Source: Gigaspora margarita (Eukaryota; Glomeromycota; Glomeromycetes; Diversisporales; Gigasporaceae). Taken from it: a stretch of 64,000 nucleotides of DNA. Positions 1 to 12,699 of the stretch are shown piece by piece. The notes beneath the pieces were generated by a model. It saw only the letters and a list, made by a program, of their open reading frames with translations. It was not told where the DNA came from and did not search any database. Location: the NCBI GenBank assembly GCA_009809945.1, contig WTPW01000859.1, forward strand, positions 78,304-142,303, written 5' to 3'. The translations under genes were made by a program, and so were the position numbers. The stretch's first letter is position 1. Every line of letters begins with the position of its first letter.

Positions 1-152
1 TATCAAACTTAATAAAAATTTTTTTATTTAAATTTTATAGATCTATAAAATTTAAATAAAAAAATTTTTATTAAGTTTGATAAGATAGTTATCAAGAACG
101 TTGAGTTTGAAATTTCAAAAAAGGGGGTGCTTATTCATGATAGGATACGGTA
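1..152. mobile_element. Palindromic TA-type MITE, left part cut by the window edge
   Basis: Right two thirds of the element present in full at 55817-56038. The AT-rich centre (TTTTATAGATCTATAAAA) and the right terminal part ending GGATACGG-TA are nearly identical to that copy. The DNA is a nearly perfect inverted repeat, so single-stranded DNA or RNA would fold into one long hairpin. The TA at the end fits a Tc1/mariner-type target site. No coding capacity. Confidence 0.8.
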
Positions 153-1440
153 TAGAAAATTTGCAGATGAATAATATGCATCTGCATGTTATTTTGAGAC
201 AGTGTGCATTATTTCATAATGCACATACATAATGTTTTGAATCATTTTAACAGTTTTTAAAATCCTGCTTTTATTATATTGCATATAGATATTTAAAGTA
301 CATGTTATTTTGGAATGCACATGGGCATTATTTTGAGTTAAAAAACAATTTTCAAAAAAATATGATTTTCAAAATAATGAACATGCTTTATTACATGCAA
401 ATATAGTATATATAGTCTAGTGCAAAAGACTTGTACCTTAATAGCTCTGATTAAAATATTTTTTGTACAAATTATTTTTTAATTTTTTTAATTAATATAA
501 TTATTAGGTTATCAGATTAATAAAATAAATTTATTTTGATTATTTTATTAATTAAATAAAAAATTTATTAAAAGTAGTTTTTTATATAAATATTTACTAT
601 ATAATTTACTATAATAATTTATATAACTTATATAGTAAAAAATTTAATTATCTGGCTTTAAAACTTAATTTCTTCACAAATAGTAATTCAAATTTGCTCA
701 AATTTTAACCATATCTTTATCATATGCACATTAATGCACTTGCATAGTACAATTGCATATTGTTGCAAAATTATTTAAAATGTCTTTTTTTTTAAAAAAA
801 AATTCTTTTTTTTTGAATTCACCAAATTTTACATGCTTTATTACTAAATAAAACAATGTTAAAACAATAAAAATAAAATATTAAGTTAGATTAAAACCTA
901 TTTTATTTGATATTAACAAATTTTTAATAATTAACCAAAATTTTAAAACCTTTTATTTAGAGACAAATTATAAAATTTTTTGAGATACAAATCTTTCTGC
1001 ACCAGACCAATTTTGGCAATTAAAATATGCAATGCTTTTATTATTTTATTCATGTATTTTAATAATAATGGATTTACTTTTTAATCATTATTTATTTGCA
1101 ACTATAGATATGCATTATTTTATTTGTGCATTTTAGAAAAAACTGTACTTTCTTTTTAATTGACATTTGAATTTATTTTATATATATAACCAATGTTTGA
1201 TAAGCAAAAAATTTTGAGAGCACTGCCACTTGCACTTAAGCAGTACTTCAAATGCACTGCTCTTATACAAGTGCAAGTACAAGTGCAAAAGAATAGAGTT
1301 ATAGACTAAAATTATTTGAAATTTGTAAAACCAAAAATTACTAATAAAAGTTAAAGTAAATCAATTACCAAAAATAAATGTCAATACTACTAAAATTTAC
1401 CAGAAAAGTAATTTAGAGTACTACCAAGATTTAACAATCA
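153..1440. other. AT-rich DNA with fragments of a TTATTTTGA-type repeat
   Basis: No gene is seen. Bases 156-390 contain motifs such as GTGCATTATTTC and GGGCATTATTTTGA, also found at the ends of the elements at 30884-31537 and 42463-45256, so this is probably a decayed relative. The remainder is AT-rich sequence with stops in all frames. Confidence 0.5.
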
Positions 1441-1599
1441 TTCCTAAGCACTAATTAAATTGTATATCTGATATCTATGTGTTTGTCAGAGCAGCCATCT
1501 CAAAATTTGCTATAATTACAGTATATAATTAATTGATTAATTAATTGATTGGATGTTACTACAGAAACATGCATTCTGCAAATATATACAACTCATACA

Positions 1600-2990
1600 G
1601 TGGTTTCCAAAATTCTTTGTTAGGATATATCAGAGTGCATCAGAATCATGATCATTTGAATCAGAATTGATTGATTTTGCTTCAAGATCATAAAAAATTT
1701 TACTATTAAATTATTTGTTCATTAAACAAAAAATAACTAGCTGATAATTTTGATATAGAACCTACTAACAACCAGAGCTAAACACTAACCAAGATCCAAT
1801 GCATCTGATTTAGAAATTTGGAGATAGTACTATAAAAATCAATGAGTACAAGGTTATGCTTCAGATAAGCATGTGTTAGATCAGATTACTACTATGTAAA
1901 TAAAAATCATTATAAATATTCCAATTACTGTACTTAATAAATTTATTAAAAGTTATATACTTAAGGCCATGCAAACTTAAATTTTTATTTTGCAACACTT
2001 AGTCAGTTAGTTAGATTTTTTTTAATATGCTAAAAAATGTTTAAATCTTTAAGTTATACAAGGTTAATTTTTTGCACAATAAGAAATCAAAAAATTGGTT
2101 TGCCAATTATCTTTGTTTTGCCAGAGTTCTATCACATAATTATGACAAATTAAAGTCTTCTTTGAGAGATGCTAGATACAAATAGTTCTATACCAGAAAT
2201 TGATTATTAGCAAATTTTGGACCCTTATTTGAAAATTCTGTAAGCAGAATTAAAATTTTCATTTTATGTTTTTTTTTATTATAATAAAAGCAGATCTAAC
2301 TCTAGCAATGATCATAGCAAATTTTACTATTTTAAACCTCAGTTTTTACTCTGTCATATTATAATTATTGAAATTATAGAAACTTTTTGGTAATAAAAAT
2401 AGAGTTTTTTGATAATATAATTTTCAGCTAGTATATCTCTTGNATATAATCTTGTACAGGTAAAAATTTTATTATTAAAAACTACAGTTTATTACCAAAA
2501 AATAACTATCGAAAATTGCTGATAATTATCACAAATTTTATTACATATTCTACTAATTTTCAAATCAGCTTAAATGTTTAAATTTGATACAAAATTAACT
2601 ATCTATATTGGATTATTCAACAATTCTAAATTAGACTTCTGTATAAACACAAAATAACTCCCAAATGTTTAATTTCAGATTTTGATCAAATTAAGCTTAA
2701 TTCTAGCCATTATTCAAATAATGCCTCTATTATTATTTGAATTTATACAGTTTATCATCCATTTTGCGACTGCATCATGCAGCTACTTCTTGCTCAATCT
2801 TATTACATTTAAAGTATACTCTTATATAAACTTCCACATAAAATATCCTTAACCTAACAAAGTACCAACTAGTTATTAATCAAGATTTTGCTCTAGGAAT
2901 GTAAGAGACCTGGGTACTAATTGCCACAATTATACTAGTTTTCCATTTCTGGTTTTGCATGACAACGTTGCACATCTATCTAGTATAATA
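1600..2990. repeat. Dispersed repeat, copy 1 (second copy at 16270-18232)
   Basis: Long stretches match 16270-18232 in the same orientation, for example the block around AGTACAAGGTTATGCTTC and the block TATAATCTTGTACAGG. The two copies share order and spacing, except that copy 2 carries an 834-bp insertion (16817-17650). No coding sequence is recognised. A single N at 2443 is an assembly ambiguity. It may be an old transposon of unknown class. Confidence 0.75.
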
Positions 2991-3168
2991 AATAATCACT
3001 ATAAAAATATAACAATAATTAGTTGAATTACCTTTTTCTTATATAGTTAATTGAATTAATAATACCAAATTAGTTCTTTAATCATCATATTATTCATTTA
3101 AATTAATCACTATCTAGTCTTCCGTTCCTGGTTTTGCATGACAACGTCACGCAGCTATCTAGTGGTTA
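2938..3168 (+). repeat. Two direct copies of a ~50-bp GC-richer motif
   Basis: A ~50-bp unit containing CTGGTTTTGCATGACAACGT and ending CTATCTAGT appears at about 2938-2989 and 3113-3166. A third copy with more CpG (TTCGTGCGACAACGTCGCGC) lies at about 18186-18229, at the end of the second dispersed repeat. The CpG sites are mostly TpG or CpA in the first two copies. Confidence 0.65.
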
Positions 3169-3199
3169 TAAGACAATCCAAATTGATGTAACTCTGCAA

Positions 3200-4400
3200 A
3201 ATCTTGGATCTGATTGGTCCTCGTGACCCTAACTGTCGCATGCTGTTTATTTTTCACGTAACAAGTATCACATTGTATTCATGATACTTCTTGTTCTGTG
3301 ATCTGTTAATGTGACTGGTACTACAGTATAATAAGACACTGTCCATTAAAAGAAAAAAAGTTGCGAAGATGCTATAACAACCAATAATAAAAATATGCTT
3401 TTTAGGCATAAATATTGGTGGCCCAATACAAATTTGCATATCTATTCGTTCAATATTTGGCATTTTTCAATTTTTTTCGTAGGATTTTTTATTGGGCTGA
3501 TTAAATGATAATCTCTGATTATCAAAGATGAGAGCAAAAGAATTTATTAATCATTAACGCAACTCTCTTAAAATCATGAATGTAAATCTTCCAAATTTGC
3601 TTTGTTGTTTGATTACTTAATATATGCCAACTATTTTGAGCGAAAAAAAAGTCAACCAAATGTTTAACGAATTTGAAAGTGTTTTGTATAATGGTCTAGT
3701 TCAATAACAAGAGCAAGAACAAGAATAGCTCCACAATAGTTAAAAAAAAATCCATGCTATTAATAAAAAACAGTGAATATATTACTAAGAAAAAATTACA
3801 TTCCACTAAAGATTTAGATTACTGATTTCTAGATTTTTCCATTTTTCGTAAATTTTTGGTCGGAATTTTTTTCGTCCATATTATTTGATAATTACTAACT
3901 TTCTTGGCGATTTTTGTAGTTTGTCGATCTACCAACTAATAAAATCATGATTATGATCATTGTGCTAAAACTAAAGTAGCAATATGATCTGCTTTAATGC
4001 TTTTGATTGGATATACAATCCGTGATCAAAAAAGTTAAGACTAAAATATCGATGAGCAAGTAATGATCAAGAATATTATCACAATTCAAATTCTAGCAAT
4101 AGTTCATGTTAGTACCAAATCAACCTTAACCACATACGGTATAGTTCATCAATTTGTAAAAAATTCTTTATGGTAAATCGTAGCTATATTTATCTATTGT
4201 ATGAGAATTGATTAACCATACATCGCTTTAACACATTTTTGTCTCGATTAAATTGCATGATGATCACTATAAAAAATTTTTTTTTATTGCCTTTCAGAAT
4301 TGCACTAACTAAATATGTCTACATGTCATCATACTTTGGGATGCGTCTAGTGTGGGTCCCTAAAAAAGTCCAGGTCCGAACGAGTCCTATCTAAAGTATA
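3200..4400. other. No gene seen
   Basis: AT-rich sequence. A 69-codon minus-strand ORF (3254-3463) has no recognisable family features. No TSD-bounded element was resolved here. Confidence 0.5.
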
Positions 4401-4560
4401 GAGTATGTAAAAATCATAAAATATATATAGTGAATTAGTGATGCCCAAAAAATTTTGCACATTGTGTAACCTGAGCCATGCTGACCTATATAATTTTGCC
4501 CAAAATCACCAAATTTTAACAATTTTTACTAACAAACCTGCTAACCGTATTTCTATTATT
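4400..4560 (+). repeat. Repeat found inverted at 7078-7225
   Basis: The segment from TATATATAGTGAATTAGTGA through GCTAACCGTATT is repeated in opposite orientation at 7078-7225 with about 90% identity by eye. The short ORF reading through it (4438-4689) is therefore repeat DNA, not a gene. Confidence 0.7.
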
Positions 4561-4899
4561 ATAAAATTATCCCCTATATGCAAATGTAATCTTTATGCGA
4601 TACGATTGGAAAATCTTGCATATATGTGCATAAACTCAATCGCTAACTTTATAAGGATTAAGATCATCACTAATTGTAATTGTGCATGACTAATGCCGTA
4701 ATAAAATCGTAATCGATCTTGAATTAATAATCAATGTGTGTCACATTGAAATGCAGAGAATCAAGGATACAGAAACGGCCAGTTATTTTTATTCGTATCC
4801 TCAGTCGTCATCTATTAATTTTTAAAAAATCAATTTTTGTCTGTTATGCATATTTTGGATGTTGGATTAACTAAGATATAGATAGCATGCATTAGTAAA

Positions 4900-5260
4900 A
4901 CTTATATTAGGTTTGTAATAAATTTTTTATAGTAATTCACGATAATTCCAATATAAGCTGACTCAGTTACATAGAAAATAAAAGACATTTCCAATGCAAA
5001 TTATCTAACCAATCCTGTGTTAACCTTTTATAACAGAATTTTTTACAGTAACTCAAGTACAAACTAACTCAACCTCAATCACGCACGTATTGTAGTCACC
5101 AAAATAATGAGTAGCTTTGCACAGAATTCTTTATAAGAAATACAATTCTAATGCAAAACTAACTCAACTGCATTGTGATTGTCAGAATAATGTGTAAGTG
5201 TCGCAGAAATCAAGACAATTCAAAAAAACTTAGAAATAACAAATTATTTCTGAAGAATGC
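4900..5260 (+). repeat. Degenerate tandem repeat related to the 10.6-12.4 kb array
   Basis: Imperfect units built on AATTCCAATGCAAACTAACTC and a CAGAATAATGAGTAAGTGT-like motif. The same words make up the larger array at 10600-12420. Confidence 0.6.
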
Positions 5261-6600
5261 TTTAGGTCATGCAAAGTTAATCTTCTTTTGTATGTCATAG
5301 TGTTCCAAAATTCTGGTCGGTGGTTGGATTTTTTTTTTTTTTTAAATCTATATAGATTGATAAGCTCATGTTACATATAAGACCATGCAAGATTTTTTTT
5401 TTCAGATCTTTATCAGTTAATTCCAGAAAATTAAGATCATCATTGAGTAACATCCGAAAAAAAATTAAATAGCAAATATGGAATAATTAGCACAAAATAA
5501 TTTTTTTTTAAAAAAATTTTTTTTGAAAGATTGCGTCGGCGGGTTATGCAAAATGAAAGATTAACTTTGCTAGCTAGAATAATGAGTAAGTGTCGCAGAA
5601 TTTTTTTATATAACTCAATAGAAATCAGAAACTTCTAATCCAAACTTAGGAAATGACAAATAATTTCCAAAAAAAAATTGCTTTAGGCCACGCAAAGTTA
5701 AATTTTCATTTTGCATGACATAGTGTTCCAAAATTCAGTTGGCAGGTCAGATTTTTTCTTTTGGTTTTTTTTTTATTTAATCTATATAAACTAATAACTT
5801 CATGTTACATATAAGGAAATGCAAAGTTAATTTTCACCTTTGCATAACATGGAAACAGAAATTTTAGGTATTTTTTTGGATCTATTGATTAATTCTGGAA
5901 AATTAAGGTCATCATTGCACGATGCCAGTAAAAAAATTAAATGCCAAAAATGGAATAATTGGTACAATAATAATTAAAAAAAATTTTTTTTTTGAAAAAT
6001 TGGGTCAGCAGATTATGCAAAACGAAAAATCAACTTTGCATGGCCAGAATAGTGAGTAAGTGTAACTAGTAAAAGTCAAGGAAATTCTAATGCAAACTTA
6101 GGGAATAACAAATTATTTCCAAAGAACGCTTTAGGTCATACAAAGTTAATTTTTCATTTTGCATAACTTGATATTCCAAATTCAGCGGGTCAGATATATA
6201 TGGGGGTGAGTCAATAGAAATCAAGCAAATTTTTTATAATAAAATTTTTTTGAAACTTTGAACAGAAATAATTTAATAAAAATTTAGTCAAATTTGATAA
6301 AATTTTTTTAAATCAATTTTATACATTTATAGAATTAATTTAAAAAAAAATTTATCGAATTTGATCAAGTTTTTGTTAAGTTATTTTAATTTAAACTTTT
6401 AAAAAAAGTTACTTAAAAAAAATTAGCTTGATTTCTATTGACTCACCCCCATATGTATATTTTTTAATTTATAAAAATTAATAAACTCATATTACATATA
6501 AGGATAATGTGGAATCAGAAAATTTTGGATTTTTTTTCGGATCTATCGGTTAATTCTAGAAAATTAAAAAAAAAACTTGGAAAAATTGGGGAGGCGGGTT
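5260..6600 (+). repeat. Tandem repeat, ~430-bp unit, about 2.7 copies
   Basis: Successive units begin near 5264, 5684 and 6122 with GCTTTAGGTCATGCAAAGTT and pass through ATGTTACATATAAG and TTAATTCCAGAAAATTAAG. The third unit is split by the foldback element at 6197-6455. Units are diverged and non-coding. Confidence 0.75.
6197..6455. mobile_element. Foldback MITE, TATATGGGGGTGAGTCAATA termini
   Basis: Inverted ends ATGGGGGTGAGTCAATAGAA ... complementary copy, each followed by a CAAGC-containing stretch. The whole element is a hairpin of about 255 bp. It interrupts the third unit of the ~430-bp tandem repeat, which fixes its boundaries. TA at the borders suggests a Tc1/mariner-type target site. 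Relatives lie at 39459-39714 and 60709-60962. Confidence 0.8.
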
Positions 6601-6734
6601 ACTTGAATAGCGAACATGTTTTTTTGAGAATTTTTACAATAGCTTATAGTAATTCAAATGCACACAAGCTCAACCAATTGAATAATAAGAAAAAAAAGCA
6701 GGAGCACCGGTGGTGCTCCGTCTCATTCTTGTAA

Positions 6735-7076
6735 TAAGTAAAATTGCTTGGTTGTAATTTTGCTATAATATTACTTGGCAGTACAAAGCTAGTATTAATG
6801 CTCCACAGGTTCGATCCGAGGCCTGAATCCGAATTGCTGGAGTGGCTCAGGTTACATGACGTCATAAGTTTTTTGAACACTACTAACATACTAAAATAAA
6901 AGACTACTTTTACTTTAGTAAGTTAGTGGTGTCCAAAAAAATTATGACGTCATGTAACCCGAGCCACTCTGGCGATTCAGATTCAGGCCTCGGATCGAAC
7001 CTGTGGAGCATTAATACTAGCTTTGTACTGCCAAGTAATATTATAGCAAAATTACAACCAAGCAATTTTACTTAGT
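6735..7076. repeat. Long foldback with tRNA B-box-like sequence in both arms
   Basis: Two arms of about 160 bp are nearly perfect reverse complements around a centre near 6905. Each arm has AGTGGCTCAGGTTACATGAC-like DNA, a TGACGTCA site and CACAGGTTCGATCCGAGGCC, in which GGTTCGATCC equals a tRNA B-box. Only partial A-box similarity (TGGCAGTACAAAG) precedes it, so it is not called a tRNA or SINE. Confidence 0.8.
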
Positions 7077-7077
7077 A

Positions 7078-7225
7078 TACGGTTAGCAGGTTTGTTAGTA
7101 AAAATTGTTAAAATTTGGTGATTTTGGGCAAAATTATATAGGTCGGCATGGCTCAGGTCACACAACATGCAAATTTTTTGGCATCACTAATTCACTATAT
7201 ATATTTTACGATTTTTACAGGGCTG
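7078..7225 (-). repeat. Inverted copy of the 4400-4560 repeat
   Basis: Reverse-complement match to 4400-4560, including the GGTTAGCAGGTTTGTTAGTA end and GGCATCACTAATTCACTATA. It directly abuts the long foldback on its left and the next MITE on its right. Confidence 0.7.
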
Positions 7226-7434
7226 TCCCCAAATATAGGTCGGCGTTTAGCCCTACTTGTTAGCAGGTTCTATAGCAAATTTATCACTGGGCATTTTTTA
7301 CTTAATGAATAGATATGATTTATTAGTAAAATTTTTTATGATATTGGGGCAAAATTGATCAATTCCAATCCAGCCGACCATGATTCCGATGTGCTCCGAC
7401 ATATCCTGACACGGAATTTTGGGACTCCCCTGTA
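7216..7434. mobile_element. TA-type MITE with CAGGG..GTCCC ends
   Basis: Left end TA-CAGGGCTGTCCCCAAAT and right end, reverse-complemented, CAGGGGAGTCCCAAAAT. TA flanks both ends. Length is about 215 bp with no ORF. Confidence 0.65.
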
Positions 7435-7581
7435 TGAGTTAAAAGTAGTAGTAGTGCAATGCAACTTTAGATCTTTATACTCGTACTTATATTTAAAATC
7501 ATTCCTATCCTACTCATAAGTAGGAAAGATGACAATATAAGTATAGTAAGTTTTGAAAACGATCATACTTGTGAGTATAAG

Positions 7582-8536
7582 CAGTGATGGGCAATGTGCG
7601 TGATCCCGCACAGGATTTAAAAACTCCCGCGCAGGATTTTTAATATAAGATTATCTGGCCTGCTTTAGCATATCCTCTGGCCCGCATTAACAAAATGTCT
7701 GGCCTGCTTTAACATAAGTGGACCAATTCCTAATTAGTATTTGATGTACTTACATAAAAATATTATGCATGCATTAACTTTTTATTTATTTCTCATTCCA
7801 CATATATACGTACGTACAGAGATAATGTGCAAACTGTACGTTGAAATAAATTTTTTAATTTGTCATTATTAATAAAGTGGGAATCTAGACTTTTAATTTC
7901 TTGCATAAAATAATACACCAAGTATATTGTGTACCATATGGGTAAAAATCTCCAATTACAGTTATTATTTCATATGAGTGATAAGGTTAAATAAATTTAT
8001 GTGATTTAGATGATTATTGACTATTTGATCAGAAATTATAAGCTCAATTACGAATTTCTTATGAGTCGTTTATGGATTTTTGTATGTATATAACCTAGTT
8101 TTAAATTTTTATATGTATGTACAGTACTTGATCACTATAAATTTAAGTACATTTATACCTGATTATACATCTGATTACTTACAAATTTTTATACGCTTAT
8201 GATTTGATCACTTTGTTACCAATAAAATTTTTAAATATGTATTTATATAATAATATTTTAAAAAAATTGATAAAATTAAGGCAAATCTGAATTGATGAAT
8301 CTAATAATTATAAGATTCAAATGTTTTAAAAGTAGGTAAAGTCTATATAAGCAATTTTATTTGTAATCAATGCAGTAAGATTTATAAGAAATGATTATTA
8401 TTTTAATGAGAAATTACATTCCTTGTGATGATATATACATATATATATGCATATATATTTATTAATCGTGAAAAATCAAGAGACCCCGCGAATCCCGCAT
8501 GTGATTTTTAAAAAAATCAGGATTTGCCCATCACTA
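7582..8536 (+). mobile_element. Non-autonomous hAT-type element, family 1, copy 1
   Basis: Ends CAGTGATGGGCAA ... TTTGCCCATCACTA. Subterminal DNA is GC-rich and repetitive (CCCGCGCAGGATTT, TCTGGCCTGC). The 955-bp body matches 21496-22424 throughout, including the CGTACGTACAGAGATAATG block. Flanks here (TGAGTATA / AAAGTATA) are only a degraded duplication. No transposase ORF is present, so it would depend on a hAT transposase elsewhere. Confidence 0.85.
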
Positions 8537-9090
8537 AAAGTATACCTGCACGATGAAAATTGAAACGAACATTTCGCATGACACAATTACTATATTTGGG
8601 TGACCATAGGGAAATGTAAGATAATCAGAACCAAGCATAATATAGCGTTACAATGATAAATTGGTGATTAATTTAAAAGTATAAGATAGTAAAGCAAAGC
8701 ATAAAAAATTAATATAGAAAATGATCTAAATGATGTAATTATATAGAATAAAAAAGTAAAAATAAATGAAAGGGAAAAATCAATCACATATGATTTTAGG
8801 AACTATATATTCAAACGAAGTTTCCCTTGAATTAAANTTACAGTAAAGAGTTTTTAATCTGCAAATTATAAATGACATATAATTGTATATAAAGCATTTC
8901 TGCATAAAACTTAATATGTAATATCTTGTAGTTTTTAATAATGCTAATGTATTTTGAATAATCATGTGATAATGTATGTTCATACATAGTGCTTAAGATT
9001 TTTTTTCTTTTAAATAATTGAAAGCTACCACATACTTTTGTTCATGTCTATTTTCTTGAAATGGACAATCATTACTTTCAAACTATCAAT
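8537..9090. other. No gene seen
   Basis: AT-rich sequence with an isolated N at 8837. The 67-codon minus ORF across it has no recognisable features. Confidence 0.5.
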
Positions 9091-9092
9091 TA

Positions 9093-9215
9093 ACCTGACC
9101 TTCATATTCATGATGATCCTGACCTTCATATTCACGATAATCCTGATCTTTGTATTCACGATAATCCTGACCTCTATATTAATGATGATCCTGACTTTCA
9201 TATTATTGATGGGGT
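9093..9215 (+). repeat. 24-bp minisatellite, about 5 units, possibly coding
   Basis: Unit close to GATGATCCTGACCTTCATATTC repeated about five times. In one frame it reads as an acidic octapeptide repeat, DDPDLHIH, which continues without a stop to 9236; another frame gives a hydrophobic run that is only a shadow. The repeat precedes the transposase relic at 9240 and may be its N-terminal coding part. Confidence 0.7.
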
Positions 9216-9239
9216 TGAATTATTTATGAAGAATATCTA

Positions 9240-10072
9240 GAATCCTTCAAAAATAAAAGTGTATTGATTTCTTCTGATGATGAGCTTTAAGAGATTGATG
9301 AACATTGCAAGCAATTTAAATGAAGATACAATAACTTATTTTACTAAAGTATTGGCAACAAAGATTAACTATTATACTTTAATGCCTATAGAATTTTTGA
9401 AGGCCTATAATGTAGAAAGTTAGGAGGAACCATTAACTGCATTCAAAGACGTTAATAAATTTTAAATTTTATATATTTTAATCTGATTGTATATTATTAT
9501 ATTTATTATATTTTACTTAATATATTTTATTTTTAGATTCAATATTCAATTGGCAAACCCAGTAGTGAAATAAGGTTATGTGTCCTTATCTTGGTATTGA
9601 AGTAAAACATAAAATGCAAACCTGTCAAGGTTCAAACCTTTGTGAATTTGCCGCGCATGAATTACATAATTAAACACATCAATGTGTCAATATTAGTTCT
9701 GATCTTATGATGCGAATAACTCAAGAAATTTCATTCAGTAATATGGATAATAATACTTTTGAGTAAGTAATAAAAATTGAAGTATTTTATAATACTGTAA
9801 TATAATATTGTAATGATTTAAATTAAAATTAGATTTTAACTTTTATCTTGCTACTCTTGAAACACCTTTCATGTTTCAAAAAAACAAACAATTATGTGAA
9901 AGCAAACCTGTTTTACATCGCTTGTCATGTCAGGATTATTCTAAATCTACCCATTTCATAGGATGTACTAATTGAAAATAGGTGAAAATACTATTGCTTT
10001 ATGCACATCTCTTCTAATATTAATACTAAACTTTTGTGCAACTTATTTGATGGTACTTATGAGGTAAATTAA
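9240..10072 (+). pseudogene. MULE-like transposase relic, N-terminal part
   Basis: Decayed exons in several frames: a segment around LATKINYYTLMPIEFLKA (9340-9450), one with CPYLGIEVKHKMQTCQGSNL and CEFAAHEL (about 9570-9770), one with KQLCESKPVLHRLS followed by HFIGCTN (9880-9975), and KYYCFMHISSNINTKLLCNL FDGTYE up to about 10071. Cys/His spacing suggests the zinc-binding N-terminal region seen in large Glomeromycotina MULE-like proteins (family assignment from memory). Intron-like AT stretches end in TTTTTAG near 9536. In-frame stops and frameshifts make it non-functional. It continues at 12700 after a repeat array. The coding origin is firm; the MULE label is moderate. Confidence 0.7.
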
Positions 10073-10249
10073 TTAATTANTTATTTATTTATTGATCTAT
10101 ATACAGCAATTTAATTAATCTTTAATTATTTATAACCTAATTATACCAGTACAATCACATGGAATGTGGAACATGAATTGTGAAGAAATGGTATTGTTCA
10201 ACTTTTTAATGTCCACTATGCTGATTTTTGCAAAATACTTTTTGATAGG

Positions 10250-12690
10250 ATAATGATTTTCATTTATTCATTAATTGATCATTTATATTGCAACATTTTT
10301 TTTATTGTTATCGATCTATGAATTAATAATCAATGCATAAAATTTAGACATTGCGAATCAAAAAAACAGCAACTATATCATAACTATGACATTTACATAA
10401 TAATATAATACTGTAGTAGTGTAATTCAGCTGACATTCATTTATTATCTGAATGCTGCAAAGTAAAACCCTAAATTTCATTTTTTGAAATAATTCCAGGT
10501 TTTTTCTTTGCAGTCCTCATTTTTAAAAATTGACATTCACTAAATAAACTAAACATATATTCACTAAATAAACTAAACATTAACTGAGTTATTGAAATAG
10601 CAAGTTTGTACAGGCTTTTTCTATAGTAGCTCATGTTAATTCTAATGCAAACTATACTCAACCACATACTGAAATTACAGAATAGCAAGTAAGTTTTGTG
10701 AATTTTTTGTAGTAACCACAATAATTTCAATACAAACTAACTTATTTTAATTCCGATACAAAGTAACTCAATTTAACTATATATTGTATTAACAAAATAG
10801 CAGGTGAGTTCTGTAATAAAAATTTTACAATCATAATTCTAGCAACTAATTCAACCTTAATTACATAAAAATTACAATAATTTCAGATACAAACTAACTC
10901 AATTTTAATTACAAATTACAGTTATCATGATATCAAGTAAGTTCTATAAAAATCATTCTATTAGAAATCATGATAATTTTAAAACAACCTTAATTACTAC
11001 ATGTATGCATTAGAACTTAAGTTTTGTGACAGAATTTATTATAGTTACTTTAAATCCAATGCAAGCTAACTTAATCAAATACTGTAGTAACTAGAATTTT
11101 TATAATCATGCTGTAAAATATGAAAATAAACATAGCACTCTCTATCCTATTTTTTCAATTCAGATTAGTAGAAAAACTTGATTAAAGATTTTATTGCTAT
11201 TTCTTCTAATTTTAAATTGAAAAAGTAGGGTTGAGAGTGCTGTGCTTATTCTCTATATGTTACAATAATTTTGATGCAAACTAACTTGACCATAACTACA
11301 TACTTGATAACTAGTATAGTAAATTAATTCTGTGAAGAAATATTATAGCAGAAATCAAGCAATTTAAATACAACTACTAAACCTTAATTACACAGAAATC
11401 AATATAATTTTAATGCAAACTAGCTTAACCACAAATACCATCATTATCAAGATAGTGAGTAAGCTCTTTAACAGAATTTTTTTTTTTTAGAAAATCATGC
11501 TAAAAATCAATAATTTCAATTCAAACTTGCATAGAATTACCTACATAGAGTTCATAATGATTCCAATAAAAACCAACTTGATCTAGATTACATATAAGTC
11601 ATAATTTCAAAACTACCTAACTTTTTAACCTACATTGTAGTTGTCAGAATAGTAAGTAAGCTCTGTAACAGAATTTTTGCAGTAAAAACTCTTATGCATT
11701 CTGATGTAAACGAAATTACAGATAAATCATAATAGTTCCAATGCAAACTAACTCTATTTTAAGTACAATACTACCTTAATTTTAACAATATATTATGATT
11801 GTTGAAATAGAAATAAGTTTTGTAATAGAATTTTTTTATAGTAGAGATTACATAACAGGTAATATGATCATAATCACATATAACTCATGACAATTCTAAT
11901 GTGACCTAATTCAATTTTAACTATGTATTATAATTAGCAGGATATCAAGTAAATTTTTCCAATAATAATGAATCATAATTTCAATACAAGTTAACTCAAC
12001 CTTAAAAAATATATACTGCATTGGTGAGTAAATTCTGTACCAAAATTTTTTACTTTATTCTATAGTAAAAATTACTCAGCTTTAACTACTTGATATGATA
12101 ACTGGAATACAAGTAAGTTTATAAGATATTTACCACAACTATTGATAAAAATTATGCTAATTTCAATACAAACTAATTCAACCTTAAAATTAATAGCCAT
12201 GTACTTTCTAGTTACTCATAGTAGAAATTACAATATTTCTAACTATTATATACCACTGGAATAGCAAGTTTTTACAAAAATATTTACAGTAACCAATGAA
12301 AGAAATGCAATAATTCCAATATAAACTAACTAGTTCTTAACACATTCTATACACAAAAGCTCATAATAGAAATTATAAAATTTGAATGCAGCTAACTTAA
12401 TTGAGTATGTATCAATAGATAATTATTAAGTTATTTAGATCTAACCTTCCTATTAGTACATATTTTTGTTTATTGTTTTATTGCACAACTATCATATGTA
12501 TTTTGAATTTTACTTGTATGTATAATTGTACTGCTCCTGCACAGCATCACATGCTGCACAGCTATCTTATATTAATAATGGATCTACTAATAAATGGAAT
12601 ATATTTTCTAATCCTTCTAAAAAATATTGCTGTAAATATCAAATTATGAATAATATATAATAAAATATATTAAAATATTAATTTTTTTAA
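10250..12690 (+). repeat. Long degenerate tandem array splitting the transposase relic
   Basis: About 2.4 kb of diverged units, roughly 90-130 bp, built on TTCCAATGCAAACTAACTCA, a TTAATTACATA-like stretch, and CAGAATAGCAAGTAAGTTCTG followed by TAACAGAATTTTTTAGTA. The clearest part is 10600-12420. Unit boundaries have drifted. Related units occur at 4900-6190. It lies between the N- and C-terminal halves of the transposase relic, so it expanded in or invaded an intron or exon. No gene lies within it. Confidence 0.7.
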
Positions 12691-12699
12691 TATTTATTA

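Noticed and set aside
9038..9229. Hydrophobic 63-codon ORF that looks like a membrane protein
   Set aside because: It is a frame of the 24-bp minisatellite; another frame gives the acidic DDPDLHIH repeat that leads into the transposase relic.
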